From the NCBI GenBank assembly GCA_002297545.1, contig DBLZ01000048.1, positions 1 through 19,610 on the forward strand: DNA of 19,610 nucleotides. The letters run 5' to 3'. Origin of the DNA: Prevotellaceae bacterium UBA711 (GTDB lineage Bacteria > Bacteroidota > Bacteroidia > Bacteroidales > Bacteroidaceae). A model generated the notes under the pieces. That model made no database searches. It had not been told where the DNA came from and was given only the letters and a program-made list of their open reading frames with translations. Made by a program: the position numbers and the translations under genes. This document shows positions 1 through 7,155 of this stretch, one piece after another (positions within the stretch are counted from its first letter, which is position 1; each line of letters starts with the position of its first letter).

Positions 1-74
1 TGTAGTTATAGTGGGCTATATCAAGGGCAAGCCCTTGTCGGTCACCCACAGCATACGGCTTCCGCTCTCCTCCG
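1..74. other. Left-edge intergenic stretch with short hairpin
   Basis: This stretch lies downstream of the DUF6371-type gene (minus strand) and holds no convincing gene. A 7-bp inverted repeat, CAAGGGC at 22-28 and GCCCTTG at 31-37, could form a small hairpin 38 bases past that gene's stop. It is not followed by a clear T run on the minus strand, so a terminator call would be weak. The next element gene, possibly a mobilization gene, would lie beyond the window. Confidence 0.3.
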
Positions 75-1187
75 TCAGGGAGGGTTTCCGTCACCGCTGC
101 CGATTGAGGATGTACCGACCTGCACAAGGCCTAAATCGTCTATCAGCTTTTGCAGGGCGGGATTCTTCCCAATCATCCGCTGGAGGATTTTCTCAGCTTC
201 GACCAAGTGGTTGGCGGTATTCATCAGCTTGCCTTCCCGTATCTGAAAGATGATCCAGTCGGCTATGTCGATATGGGCATCTTTCTGTTTCGGGGTGGCG
301 TTCTTCTCTATGATGTCTGATACCATTGCCTTGCAAAAGGTCATGCTTTCCGCCCGTTGTTTCCACTCGGCATATCCGTCCGCATCGGGGAAAAGGAGAA
401 CGGTTCGCCCTGTCAATACACGGAGTTTTTCCTCCCGCATCTGGCTTTTGCCGCCTGTTGCCAGCCATACATAATCGGGAAAGATGGCAGAGCCGATGAC
501 AGCACTCTTTTCCGATTCCACCAATACCACCACCTTGTTTGGATGCAGCTTCAACAGGTGTTCCCCGAAAAGGCATTGGGAGAGTTGCCAATCATCTGCC
601 AACACACGCTGCTTTTTCAGTATGCTGTGTATCCAGTTCACTGCCGATGTCTTCCCATCCTTGATACGGTGCCCGTCTTCAGGATTGTACTGCATCACCT
701 TTCCCGTGCGCACCTTGTCCGCCTTGTCTATCTGCCAAAAGATAACCGAGCCGTCACGGGTAGCTCCCAAACGGTATTCCTCCAACAACCGCTTCAATAC
801 CTCTTTCGCTTTGCTGCCATAATAGGAAGTAAGAAGCGTGGAGAGGAAGCGGAAGAAATTGCTGTTCACACTTTGGGATTTCTCCACATAGTGCTGCGGT
901 ATATAGCCGATGGTTTTCGGTTGCGAAGGTTGCTGATACTTCTGTGCCACTCTTTGCCTGTCAAAAGAGAAATGGTTGGTGGTGCAACATTCGGGGTGGT
1001 CTTGGAAATACTCTTTCGGGGTATAGTGATACCCACAGCCGCTTTCGTGATTGCACCTGCCGACCGATGGATGCAAAGGCACGTTGTTCTCGTCCACGTA
1101 ATAGACGAAAGAACGCCTGTCCCCGCAGTTGGGGCAGGTATGCCGTGTTGCCATCCCCTTGTACTTCTGTAACGAATAATTGCCCAT
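75..1187 (-). CDS. DUF6371-type zinc-ribbon/Toprim-like protein (primase-like)
   Basis: This 370-residue protein resembles the primase-like proteins of Bacteroides mobilizable elements annotated as DUF6371. Near the N-terminus four cysteines (C18, C21, C45, C51) form a zinc ribbon like the CHC2-type finger of DNA primases. A Toprim-like core follows: VESEKSA at 223-229 supplies the acidic residue and LFPDADG at 265-271 supplies the DxD-type motif. The likely role is DNA binding and possibly priming during replication or transfer of the element; enzymatic activity is inference. It starts only 3 bases after the stop of the upstream ATPase gene, so the two are almost certainly co-transcribed. 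The family name is recalled from sequence pattern, and the zinc ribbon and Toprim motifs are directly visible. Confidence 0.8.
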   Translation of the reverse strand: MGNYSLQKYKGMATRHTCPNCGDRRSFVYYVDENNVPLHPSVGRCNHESGCGYHYTPKEYFQDHPECCTTNHFSFDRQRVAQKYQQPSQPKTIGYIPQHYVEKSQSVNSNFFRFLSTLLTSYYGSKAKEVLKRLLEEYRLGATRDGSVIFWQIDKADKVRTGKVMQYNPEDGHRIKDGKTSAVNWIHSILKKQRVLADDWQLSQCLFGEHLLKLHPNKVVVLVESEKSAVIGSAIFPDYVWLATGGKSQMREEKLRVLTGRTVLLFPDADGYAEWKQRAESMTFCKAMVSDIIEKNATPKQKDAHIDIADWIIFQIREGKLMNTANHLVEAEKILQRMIGKNPALQKLIDDLGLVQVGTSSIGSGDGNPP

Positions 1188-1190
1188 AGC

Positions 1191-2300
1191 TTAATTTGTT
1201 TTTGAGGGTTGATTTTCTGCTGTCCCATCCTGCCCCGTTGTCCCACTTTCCAAGGGTTGGGACAGTGGGACACTTGGGACACCTGCGTTTTTACTCTCTT
1301 TACTGCGCTGGATTATCCTGCTGACGGTGGATTTCCCACAGTTCACCTGTGAGGCAATCTCCCTTACGGACTTACCCGATTGGGAGAGTTGCAGGATTTG
1401 GCTGTCCCTTTGGCTGGATTCGTTGTCGCCCAGCTTCTTCAGATGTTCCTTTTCCGTTGAATAGCCCCTCTGCACGAACTGCAAGAAGGCATCCACCTTT
1501 TCAATCTCATAGATGATTACATTGTCGGCATCGTAGGAGTATGTGCCATAGCGTACTTTCAACTGCTTTACATAGCGGAGTCCGCTGTCCTGCGCACTCT
1601 TGCCGATAGCAAACACGCTGTCAAAGAAATTGTATAACCGCTTGCTTCCTGCAAGGTCATTAGACGTTATGGGACAATCCAACGAGCGCTTGGGAGTATG
1701 CGCCAAGACAAGGATGGATAACTCGTATCTCTTTTTGAGATTGTTCAGTTGAATCATCAGCCGTCCTGCGGCATCGCCCTTCTCCATCGCACAACACAGA
1801 TAGGTAAGGTTGTCAATGATGAAAATCTTGCAGTCGGTCTGCACTGCCATCTGTTCTATACCGCCAATGATTGCTTCCTCGAAGTTGGCATCCAAAAGCA
1901 GGTTGCAGTCAATAGACACCCGATAGAGTTTGTCGGGAAAGGTGTAGAGTTCTCCGTGCTCGTTGGTGTAGCGTAGCTGGAACTGCTTTTCGGACAGCTC
2001 GAAGTCAAGGTACAGCACATTGTCGGTTCGGGCGATGCGGTCAGCTATCTGCACGGCAAAGATGGACTTGCCCACGTTGGAGTCGGCAAACAGGCAGGAA
2101 AGCTCACCCTCGTACCAAAAGCTGTCCCACAGCGCACGGGGTGTAGGCAACAGCGATGCTTCAAGTATGGTCTGGTTTGCCGTCTTGATGTTCATCATGC
2201 CTACACTGCCGGGCATGCCGTTCTGCGCTTGGGATGCTTTTGTGAGGTCGCCACGTATTAGGTTGATATAGTTCTTATCCTCTTCCATATCATTCACCAA
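1191..2300 (-). CDS. RepA-like AAA ATPase with C-terminal helix-turn-helix
   Basis: This 369-residue protein has a RecA/RepA-type ATPase core. A Walker A-like loop, ADSNVGKS at 72-79, has alanine where the first glycycine-type position is usual, and a Walker B strand, IFIIDN, ends near 164. AHTPKR follows in the region expected for a sensor. About residues 295-340 read as a helix-turn-helix (SVREIASQVNCGKSTVSRII), resembling a resolvase or Hin-type DNA-binding tail. Such proteins are found beside primase-like genes in Bacteroides elements and are thought to act as replicative helicases. The start at 2300 overlaps the end of the upstream HTH gene by 7 bases, implying translational coupling; an alternative ATG lies at 2288. 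The helicase role is inferred from family and context. Confidence 0.8.
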   Translation of the reverse strand: MVNDMEEDKNYINLIRGDLTKASQAQNGMPGSVGMMNIKTANQTILEASLLPTPRALWDSFWYEGELSCLFADSNVGKSIFAVQIADRIARTDNVLYLDFELSEKQFQLRYTNEHGELYTFPDKLYRVSIDCNLLLDANFEEAIIGGIEQMAVQTDCKIFIIDNLTYLCCAMEKGDAAGRLMIQLNNLKKRYELSILVLAHTPKRSLDCPITSNDLAGSKRLYNFFDSVFAIGKSAQDSGLRYVKQLKVRYGTYSYDADNVIIYEIEKVDAFLQFVQRGYSTEKEHLKKLGDNESSQRDSQILQLSQSGKSVREIASQVNCGKSTVSRIIQRSKESKNAGVPSVPLSQPLESGTTGQDGTAENQPSKTN

Positions 2301-2668
2301 TTACGTGGGTTGGGCTTGCGACGGTGGGAAGAGGACAAGGACCTGTTCAGTTCCTCATCGGACAACGGCACGGGATTCTTCCGAGCGGTTTCCAGCCACT
2401 TGTCCAGTTCGTCACGGTAAAGGCAATAGCGTTTGCCGGGCTTGGTGGCAGGGATTGTTCCTTCCGACAGCTTCATGTAGAGCGTGCCTTTGGGAATGCC
2501 TAAATACTCCGCCGCCTCGTCCACCGACATGGGTACGTGGGTGTCTACCGTCTTGGCATGGTTCACACTGCGCTGCTCGGTGAGCAGGCTTTTCAGGCTC
2601 ATCACTTCGTCTCGAAGCTGAGCGATAACCTCGGGGAGGTCGTTGAAGGTAAGGATTGTTTTTTCCAT
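2294..2668 (-). CDS. Helix-turn-helix (excisionase/MerR-like) DNA-binding protein
   Basis: A small DNA-binding protein opening the replication operon. From the ATG at 2668 it is 124 residues: a predicted helical N-terminal part (LPEVIAQLRDEVMSLKSLL), then an excisionase-type winged helix-turn-helix (SVDEAAEYLGIPKGTLYMKL, then a GKRYCLYRDELDKWL wing and helix), and a basic tail. The frame is open up to an ATG at 2737. I prefer 2668 because 2737 lies inside a block, 2700-2760, that is duplicated in front of the integrase gene and looks like a promoter or operator. Proteins of this kind act as excisionase or replication/transfer regulators in Bacteroides elements; which applies here cannot be told. 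Confidence 0.75.
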   Translation of the reverse strand: MEKTILTFNDLPEVIAQLRDEVMSLKSLLTEQRSVNHAKTVDTHVPMSVDEAAEYLGIPKGTLYMKLSEGTIPATKPGKRYCLYRDELDKWLETARKNPVPLSDEELNRSLSSSHRRKPNPRNW

Positions 2669-2699
2669 TCGCGTACTCGTCTCTTTTGTAAGACTTGGC

Positions 2700-2760
2700 G
2701 CAAAGGACGGCAATGATATATCCGTGAGTTTCTCCACGATACATCATTGGCAAATAATTC
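2700..2760 (-). promoter_or_regulatory. Regulatory block, copy 1 (upstream of replication operon)
   Basis: These 61 bases align without gaps to 7078-7138 (44 of 61 identical). Four octamers are perfectly shared: GCAAAGGA, CTCCACGA, ACATCATT and AAATAATT. A CGTG...CACG dyad sits at 2723-2738. On the minus strand the promoter-proximal end reads TCCTTTG, close to the TTTG end of the Bacteroides -7 box (TAnnTTTG). The likely function is a promoter plus operator shared by the replication operon and the integrase gene; this is inference. Confidence 0.55.
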
Positions 2761-2947
2761 CCAAATAACTTTGCCCAGCCATAAATGACGGGTAAAATTA
2801 CTCGGGAAGCAATGTAAAACAGGCGGTTATAAACTACCGGATGCTTGTCGTTTGTTTCGTGATTATCCTAATTTCGCACTTAATCCTCGGGATAGTATCT
2901 GGAATTTTATATACCCATTGGAAAAATTGAGTCGTTATTATACGTAG

Positions 2948-3625
2948 TTACTTTATTATGCAATTGTTTTCCTTAATAAAATATGCATTACTAATATCTC
3001 TTAATGCTGATGTGCTGATTCTTATATTAGTCCTATGTACGTGTTCACCAATCATTATTACCAGATTTCGGCATAGATGCTTGATTCTTTTGATTGCGAC
3101 TTGATAGACTTCATTGTAGGTATCCAGTTCATCGCATCTCTTTTCGCACTTTTCTTCCTGTTCCAAATATATTTTCTTTGGGAAATCAAACTGAATCCCC
3201 ATTATATTCTCTGGAAATTGTAAATAGCTGCACTTCGATTGTAATTTTTTTTCTTCATTAAGGTGAAGAGCAAATATATTTATTCCCACACAAGGCTCTA
3301 TAAAATCAGGAGTCTTATACCATAGTTTGTCCTTCTTATCTTGAAATGCAGCATTGAAAGTACATTTGCATAAGTCATCGGTAACCCCCATTAGTAGTTT
3401 GGTTATAACATAGTTCTCTCGGAGATTGAACTTGTGCCCATGTGTTAGTAAGCGGTAAAACTCCGCATAATCAATTACAAAATTCTCTATATCCGTTTCA
3501 ACATAATCCGCAGGTACTCGTCGACAAAATTCTACAAGGTGAAAACCACGCAGAATTTCTTTTAATTCTTGAGGTGTAACTAAAAATCTTTGGGTATTCC
3601 ACCCACCAATAGGATAATATTTCAT
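2948..3625 (-). CDS. Hypothetical protein, unrecognised
   Basis: I do not recognise this 225-residue protein. It is predicted soluble and is rich in lysine, asparagine, isoleucine and cysteine, with no signal peptide, transmembrane segment or obvious catalytic motif. CEKRCDEL near residue 160 and HLCRN near 188 contain cysteines, but they do not make a clear zinc site. It starts 14 bases after the stop of the two-membrane-segment gene and is probably co-transcribed with it. Its DNA is visibly more AT-rich than the genes on either side, which suggests separate acquisition as a cargo gene. The start is the only in-frame ATG near the upstream stop. Confidence 0.6.
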   Translation of the reverse strand: MKYYPIGGWNTQRFLVTPQELKEILRGFHLVEFCRRVPADYVETDIENFVIDYAEFYRLLTHGHKFNLRENYVITKLLMGVTDDLCKCTFNAAFQDKKDKLWYKTPDFIEPCVGINIFALHLNEEKKLQSKCSYLQFPENIMGIQFDFPKKIYLEQEEKCEKRCDELDTYNEVYQVAIKRIKHLCRNLVIMIGEHVHRTNIRISTSALRDISNAYFIKENNCIIK

Positions 3626-3639
3626 AGTTGACTTATCTG

Positions 3640-4479
3640 TTATTCATAGTGAAAATCCAATTTGCCATTTTCGGGTTCGTCAATGGGAATTTCCGTCTTT
3701 AACGGCTCTACCTTGAAGTTCTTGATGGTTGACAGGTCTATACCTGCAAACGCTTTCGGGAAAAGGGCTTTGACGAAGTTGGCACGGATGTCCCCGTTGT
3801 AGTATTTCTTGTACAGGAAACGCTCGGAGATATTCCACACGAAGTGACGGAGCGGAATGTTGTTGATGTCTTTGGTAAGAGGGTTGGGTATGGGCTTTGG
3901 TTTGTACTTGAAGCTTTCCATCCATTTACCCACCTCGACACAGATATGGTTCACGGTTTCTTGGTCGGCAATGCGAGGCAGGTAGTAATGGCAATACTCC
4001 ATAACCATGCGGATACGCTCTTCCAATTCCCGATGTTCTCTGCTTGCGTAATCGGCACGGTTCTTCTCGTGAAGATCCGGGGCGATGGTTAGCTCTATCG
4101 GTTGTGCTTGGATAGTGGCTTCCTCATTTGTCGGGGATGGTTCGGACATGGGTTCAGGGGCAAGTTCCGGTGCTGGTTCGGGTGCAACTTCAGTGACTGT
4201 ACTTTGTGGCACTTCTTCCTGCACCTCGATGGTTTCTGCAACCGCTTCTTTCTTGCCGAACTTGATTTTGTAGATTTCGTATGTATCAAAGATGAGTGTC
4301 TGAAAGGAGAAGTAGAGCAACCACCCCAACAGGTTACAGCATACAAAGACTATCCATCTGACAAAGTTGTCTTGGTTGAAGTTGTCTGTAACTACCAACG
4401 TGGCAAAGGAAGAGATGAGGACGATGGCGAAGCCGACAAAGCCCAAGATGATGTATTTGTCTTTGATTGATGATTCCAT
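3640..4479 (-). CDS. Two-transmembrane-segment protein with Pro/Glu-rich linker
   Basis: A 279-residue inner-membrane protein of unknown function. Two hydrophobic segments (about 9-30 and 41-64) form a hairpin. A low-complexity linker (about 78-135) rich in Glu, Pro and Ala with PEP repeats follows, then a soluble domain (about 140-279) with many aromatic and charged residues. The layout suggests a membrane anchor holding a cytoplasmic domain on a flexible spacer. It has its own candidate promoter (TAACTTTG, minus strand, 4520-4527) and is followed after 14 bases by the unrecognised 2948-3625 gene. Its GC content matches the element backbone genes better than its downstream neighbour does. 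A role in transfer or maintenance of the element is possible but only guessed from location. Confidence 0.7.
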   Translation of the reverse strand: MESSIKDKYIILGFVGFAIVLISSFATLVVTDNFNQDNFVRWIVFVCCNLLGWLLYFSFQTLIFDTYEIYKIKFGKKEAVAETIEVQEEVPQSTVTEVAPEPAPELAPEPMSEPSPTNEEATIQAQPIELTIAPDLHEKNRADYASREHRELEERIRMVMEYCHYYLPRIADQETVNHICVEVGKWMESFKYKPKPIPNPLTKDINNIPLRHFVWNISERFLYKKYYNGDIRANFVKALFPKAFAGIDLSTIKNFKVEPLKTEIPIDEPENGKLDFHYE

Positions 4480-4519
4480 ATTTAATTGAGAGATTTGTTG
4501 TTCCTATTTTGTTCAGATG

Positions 4520-4527
4520 CAAAGTTA
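4520..4527 (-). promoter_or_regulatory. Candidate -7 box TAACTTTG for the 3640-4479 gene
   Basis: The minus strand reads TAACTTTG, an exact match to the Bacteroides -7 consensus TAnnTTTG, about 40 bases before the ATG at 4479. No good TTTG -33 box is seen at the usual spacing, so support rests on the -7 match and its position. Confidence 0.45.
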
Positions 4528-4706
4528 ATGCTATTTTTCCCAATTATTGCCCGTTGTTTGCGGTTAGGACGGTCTTTTTCAATGTATTTCACTAAATATC
4601 ATCATATCATACTCTGTTTCATACTCTGAGCCAACTATTCGTGAGAAATAATGTTAGCTTTAGCACTTAGTGAATGAATATACATGGGCTTTTCACAAAA
4701 AAGCGG

Positions 4707-4714
4707 TAACTTTG
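4707..4714 (+). promoter_or_regulatory. Candidate -7 box TAACTTTG for the ankyrin gene
   Basis: TAACTTTG on the plus strand matches the Bacteroides -7 consensus and lies 39 bases before the ATG at 4754. This spacing mirrors the box on the opposite strand for the divergent neighbour. No clear -33 TTTG is seen. Confidence 0.5.
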
Positions 4715-4753
4715 TGGTAATTAAAACATTCAATTACAAGTAATAGGCATCTT

Positions 4754-5803
4754 ATGAAATTAGATATAAAAAATTATCCCCTAATACTAAAGCTTATTTG
4801 TGGTATAGTATTGTTGCCGATTTTGGCTGCTCCTCTTGTATTCTACTCAACAATTTTCTTCTTTGACAATCCGTCAAGTGAGGGGGAAGCATTCTGCTGG
4901 TTTTTAGCGGTAAATTCTTATTCTCTGATTTTGTTGGGAATATGTTGGGCAAGTGTATGGTTGTATTCCAAAATTAGGAAAGCGGATCTTGCATCTTTGC
5001 CGTTCCTATTCTATTTAATCTTGATTTTTGTCGGATATTGGTATTTTACAGACGGTCCAATTGATAAAGATAGTGTTACTGCAAGTGATTACAGGTTGTA
5101 TAGAGATACCCCCTGTGAAGAATTGGCAAAATGTATCAATCGACAGAATATAGAAAATATCAATCAGATTCTTGAAAAATCACCTGATTTATTGGAATAT
5201 AAAGAAGATAAGTTTAATCAAAATGTTTTCTTTTATGCAATATACGACGATAAAATCAAATCTGTTGAAACTTTACTAAAGAAAGGTGCCAATCCCAATC
5301 AAATTGACAGTTATACCCACGAGGGTCAAAAATTTATCACTTGCCCGTTATCATCCGTCTGCGAATCAAACATCAGCGAGGAAAAGAAAATAAGATATGT
5401 ACAATTATTTCTCAATTATGGCGCTGACTTAAATACCGATTTCATAAAAGAATACATTGGGGATTCTAAATGGTGTCGTCCTTCCACTCCGCTTTCAAAA
5501 GCAGCACATGATGGAAATCTAAAGTTGGTAAAATTCCTTCTTGATAATGGGGCTGACCCAAACTACACATATAGCAAATTGGATGCACCTCCATTACAAG
5601 AGGCTCTGATATTTAATCATTATAAGGTGGCGGAAGAATTGCTTAAACGCGGTGCTGACCCTGATTTGCGTTTCTATGAACGAAACACATCTGTTCGTGA
5701 AGAACTTATTGATGACATCAATAACCCTAACCTATGTATAGATACCGACAAGGATGTAAAAGAAAGGAAAAGGTTGCTTGAATTGATACAATCATTAGAG
5801 TGA
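4754..5803 (+). CDS. Membrane-anchored ankyrin-repeat protein
   Basis: This 349-residue protein has three hydrophobic segments (about 11-37, 47-70 and 80-98) followed by a soluble ankyrin-repeat region. Repeat signatures include FFYAIYDDKIKSVETLLKKG (about 159-178), a divergent unit ending LFLNYGADLN (218-227), SKAAHDGNLKLVKFLLDNGA (248-267) and LQEALIFNHYKVAEELLKRG (281-300). Ankyrin repeats bind protein partners; which partner is unknown. It is the only plus-strand gene in the element, has its own promoter candidate, is AT-rich, and converges on the integrase. That arrangement is typical of a cargo gene rather than a backbone gene. Membrane-anchored ankyrin proteins occur in effector-immunity and defence loci, but nothing here proves such a role. 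Confidence 0.75.
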   Translation: MKLDIKNYPLILKLICGIVLLPILAAPLVFYSTIFFFDNPSSEGEAFCWFLAVNSYSLILLGICWASVWLYSKIRKADLASLPFLFYLILIFVGYWYFTDGPIDKDSVTASDYRLYRDTPCEELAKCINRQNIENINQILEKSPDLLEYKEDKFNQNVFFYAIYDDKIKSVETLLKKGANPNQIDSYTHEGQKFITCPLSSVCESNISEEKKIRYVQLFLNYGADLNTDFIKEYIGDSKWCRPSTPLSKAAHDGNLKLVKFLLDNGADPNYTYSKLDAPPLQEALIFNHYKVAEELLKRGADPDLRFYERNTSVREELIDDINNPNLCIDTDKDVKERKRLLELIQSLE

Positions 5804-5845
5804 TTAAAATGACCTCTAAAAAAGGAAGTCTTGAATAACAAGAAA

Positions 5846-5876
5846 GACGGTTATTGCCTTGTACAACTTAACCGTC
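5846..5876 (-). terminator. Hairpin terminator between ankyrin gene and integrase
   Basis: GACGGTTA at 5846-5853 pairs perfectly with TAACCGTC at 5869-5876 across a 15-base loop. Read on the minus strand, the stem is followed by TTTCTTGTTAT, a T-rich tail, fitting a factor-independent terminator for the integrase, whose stop lies about 29 bases before the stem. On the plus strand the tail CCTCTTGAAT is weaker, but the hairpin may serve both convergent genes. Confidence 0.5.
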
Positions 5877-5904
5877 CCTCTTGAATATCCGTCAATGGAA
5901 GTGC

Positions 5905-7023
5905 TTATGCTTCCTTGCGTTTCAAGGTTATCTTATCCACCACCTGGCACATCTGCTGCGCTGCTATCTTGGAATAAATCTGCGTGGTGGTAATGTTCTT
6001 GTGCCCAAGATAGGCTTGGATGACTGTCATGTCCGTACCCATTTCCACGTGTAGGCTTCCGAAGCTATGGCGCGTGCAATGGAAGGTGATTTTCTTGGTT
6101 ATCCCTGCTGCCGTGAGCCACCGTTGGAGTGGCCCTTGCAGCATCTTGTCTTTGAAGCCCTCAAAGATAAGCCCCTCACCACGTTCTCCCAACAGTCCAT
6201 AGGCTTCATCACTGATAGGGTTATGCACTATCTCCTTGGTTTTCTGCATACGGGTGGTAACGAACATCCTGCCGTTGGTGTATGGCTGTATCTGCTGCCA
6301 AGTGAGTTGTCTGATGTCGCTCTTTCTCAATCCCGTAAGGCAGGCGAAAAGAAAGGCTCTCTTTAATACATCTTCTTCACAAGGAGTTTCGGCAAGCCGT
6401 ATCAGTTCCTCTTGGCTCAAATGCTCCCTGATGGTGGGGATGCACTCGATGCGGTCTAAAAAGCCGTTTGGGTTCTCCTTTATCTTCCTGTCACGGTAGG
6501 CGGTATGCAGGACGGCACGGAAAGTTGACCAATAACCTGCTGCGGAGTTGATATGCAGTTTTTGGTTGGTGTGAATGGTTTGAGGGGCGTTGAGCAGGTA
6601 TTCCATGAACTTGCGGCACAAGTCCACATCCACCTCCTCAAAGGTGCATTTGCCGTTTACAAACCGCTCGAAGTGCTTGTAAACGTGCTGCCACTTGATG
6701 TTCTTACGGTCTGACAATCCCTTGAAGTAGGCAAGGAAATCGCCTTTCATCTTGGACTTGTCAAAGAAACCGTTGTTCTCGTTGAAGATGGCTTCATAAC
6801 GCTGGTTGCGCAGGATGATTGCTTTCTTCATCATTCGTGTGTTGAAATCCCGTTCCTGCTGGTTGGCAGGTTTGGCGAAGATGTAAATCCCTAAGGCTTC
6901 ACGTGTAATCACTCTCATGGTGACGTTGTCACGGTAGCCGGGATAGTAGTCCAGGCATAGTGAATACTGTGTACCGTTCTTAATCTTGCGCTTACGCAAG
7001 GTAACTGTCTTGCATTTACTCAT
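5905..7023 (-). CDS. Tyrosine recombinase (integrase) of the mobile element
   Basis: This 372-residue integrase cuts and rejoins attachment sites during integration and excision of the element. An N-terminal arm-binding region (about 1-95) is followed by a SAM-like core-binding domain (about 96-195) and a catalytic domain (about 203-365). The expected catalytic residues are visible: R233 in TGLRKSDI, a candidate lysine at K262, H315 and R318 in HCTRHS, H341 in LGHKN, and the nucleophile Y350 in TTTQIYSK. Length and layout match Bacteroides element integrases and the protein looks intact. A regulatory block shared with the replication operon lies 55-115 bases upstream. The gene follows the four-HTH gene on the same strand after a 132-base gap. 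Confidence 0.93.
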   Translation of the reverse strand: MSKCKTVTLRKRKIKNGTQYSLCLDYYPGYRDNVTMRVITREALGIYIFAKPANQQERDFNTRMMKKAIILRNQRYEAIFNENNGFFDKSKMKGDFLAYFKGLSDRKNIKWQHVYKHFERFVNGKCTFEEVDVDLCRKFMEYLLNAPQTIHTNQKLHINSAAGYWSTFRAVLHTAYRDRKIKENPNGFLDRIECIPTIREHLSQEELIRLAETPCEEDVLKRAFLFACLTGLRKSDIRQLTWQQIQPYTNGRMFVTTRMQKTKEIVHNPISDEAYGLLGERGEGLIFEGFKDKMLQGPLQRWLTAAGITKKITFHCTRHSFGSLHVEMGTDMTVIQAYLGHKNITTTQIYSKIAAQQMCQVVDKITLKRKEA

Positions 7024-7077
7024 ATCTTTATTATTTTGAAGTTAAACATTTTCGGCGATGTTCCCGAGTTTTCTGCC

Positions 7078-7138
7078 GCAAAGGAACAACGTGAAACATT
7101 CGTGAATACCTCCACGACACATCATTTTGAAATAATTT
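7078..7138 (-). promoter_or_regulatory. Regulatory block, copy 2 (upstream of integrase)
   Basis: This is the second copy of the block at 2700-2760, at a constant offset of 4378 bases. Shared octamers are GCAAAGGA, CTCCACGA, ACATCATT and AAATAATT, and a CGTG...CACG dyad lies at 7101-7116. On the minus strand it reads TTCCTTTG at 7086-7079, one base from the TAnnTTTG -7 consensus. The placement fits a shared promoter/operator for the integrase; function is inferred. Confidence 0.55.
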
Positions 7139-7155
7139 TCGATAATCTTGATTTT

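Larger units (their letters stand above)
4480..4753. other. Divergent intergenic region with short repeats
   Basis: This AT-rich region separates the minus-strand membrane-protein gene from the plus-strand ankyrin gene and holds no gene. It carries a candidate -7 box facing each way. A tandem repeat of TCATACTCTG occurs at 4607-4616 and 4619-4628, with a 12-base period. An inverted repeat pairs TTCACTAA at 4588-4595 with TTAGTGAA at 4667-4674. The repeats may be operator sites, but the inverted repeat is short enough to be chance. Confidence 0.4.

Noticed and set aside
357..1172. Long plus-strand frame (271 codons) opposite the DUF6371-type gene
   Set aside because: Antisense shadow: the minus-strand product has a clear zinc ribbon and Toprim motifs, and the plus-strand translation has none.
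2669..2737. N-terminal extension of the HTH protein to the ATG at 2737
   Set aside because: The region lies in the regulatory block duplicated in front of the integrase, so it is more likely promoter than coding.
2766..2773. TAACTTTG promoter-like box on the plus strand
   Set aside because: No plus-strand gene follows it, so it is probably a chance match.
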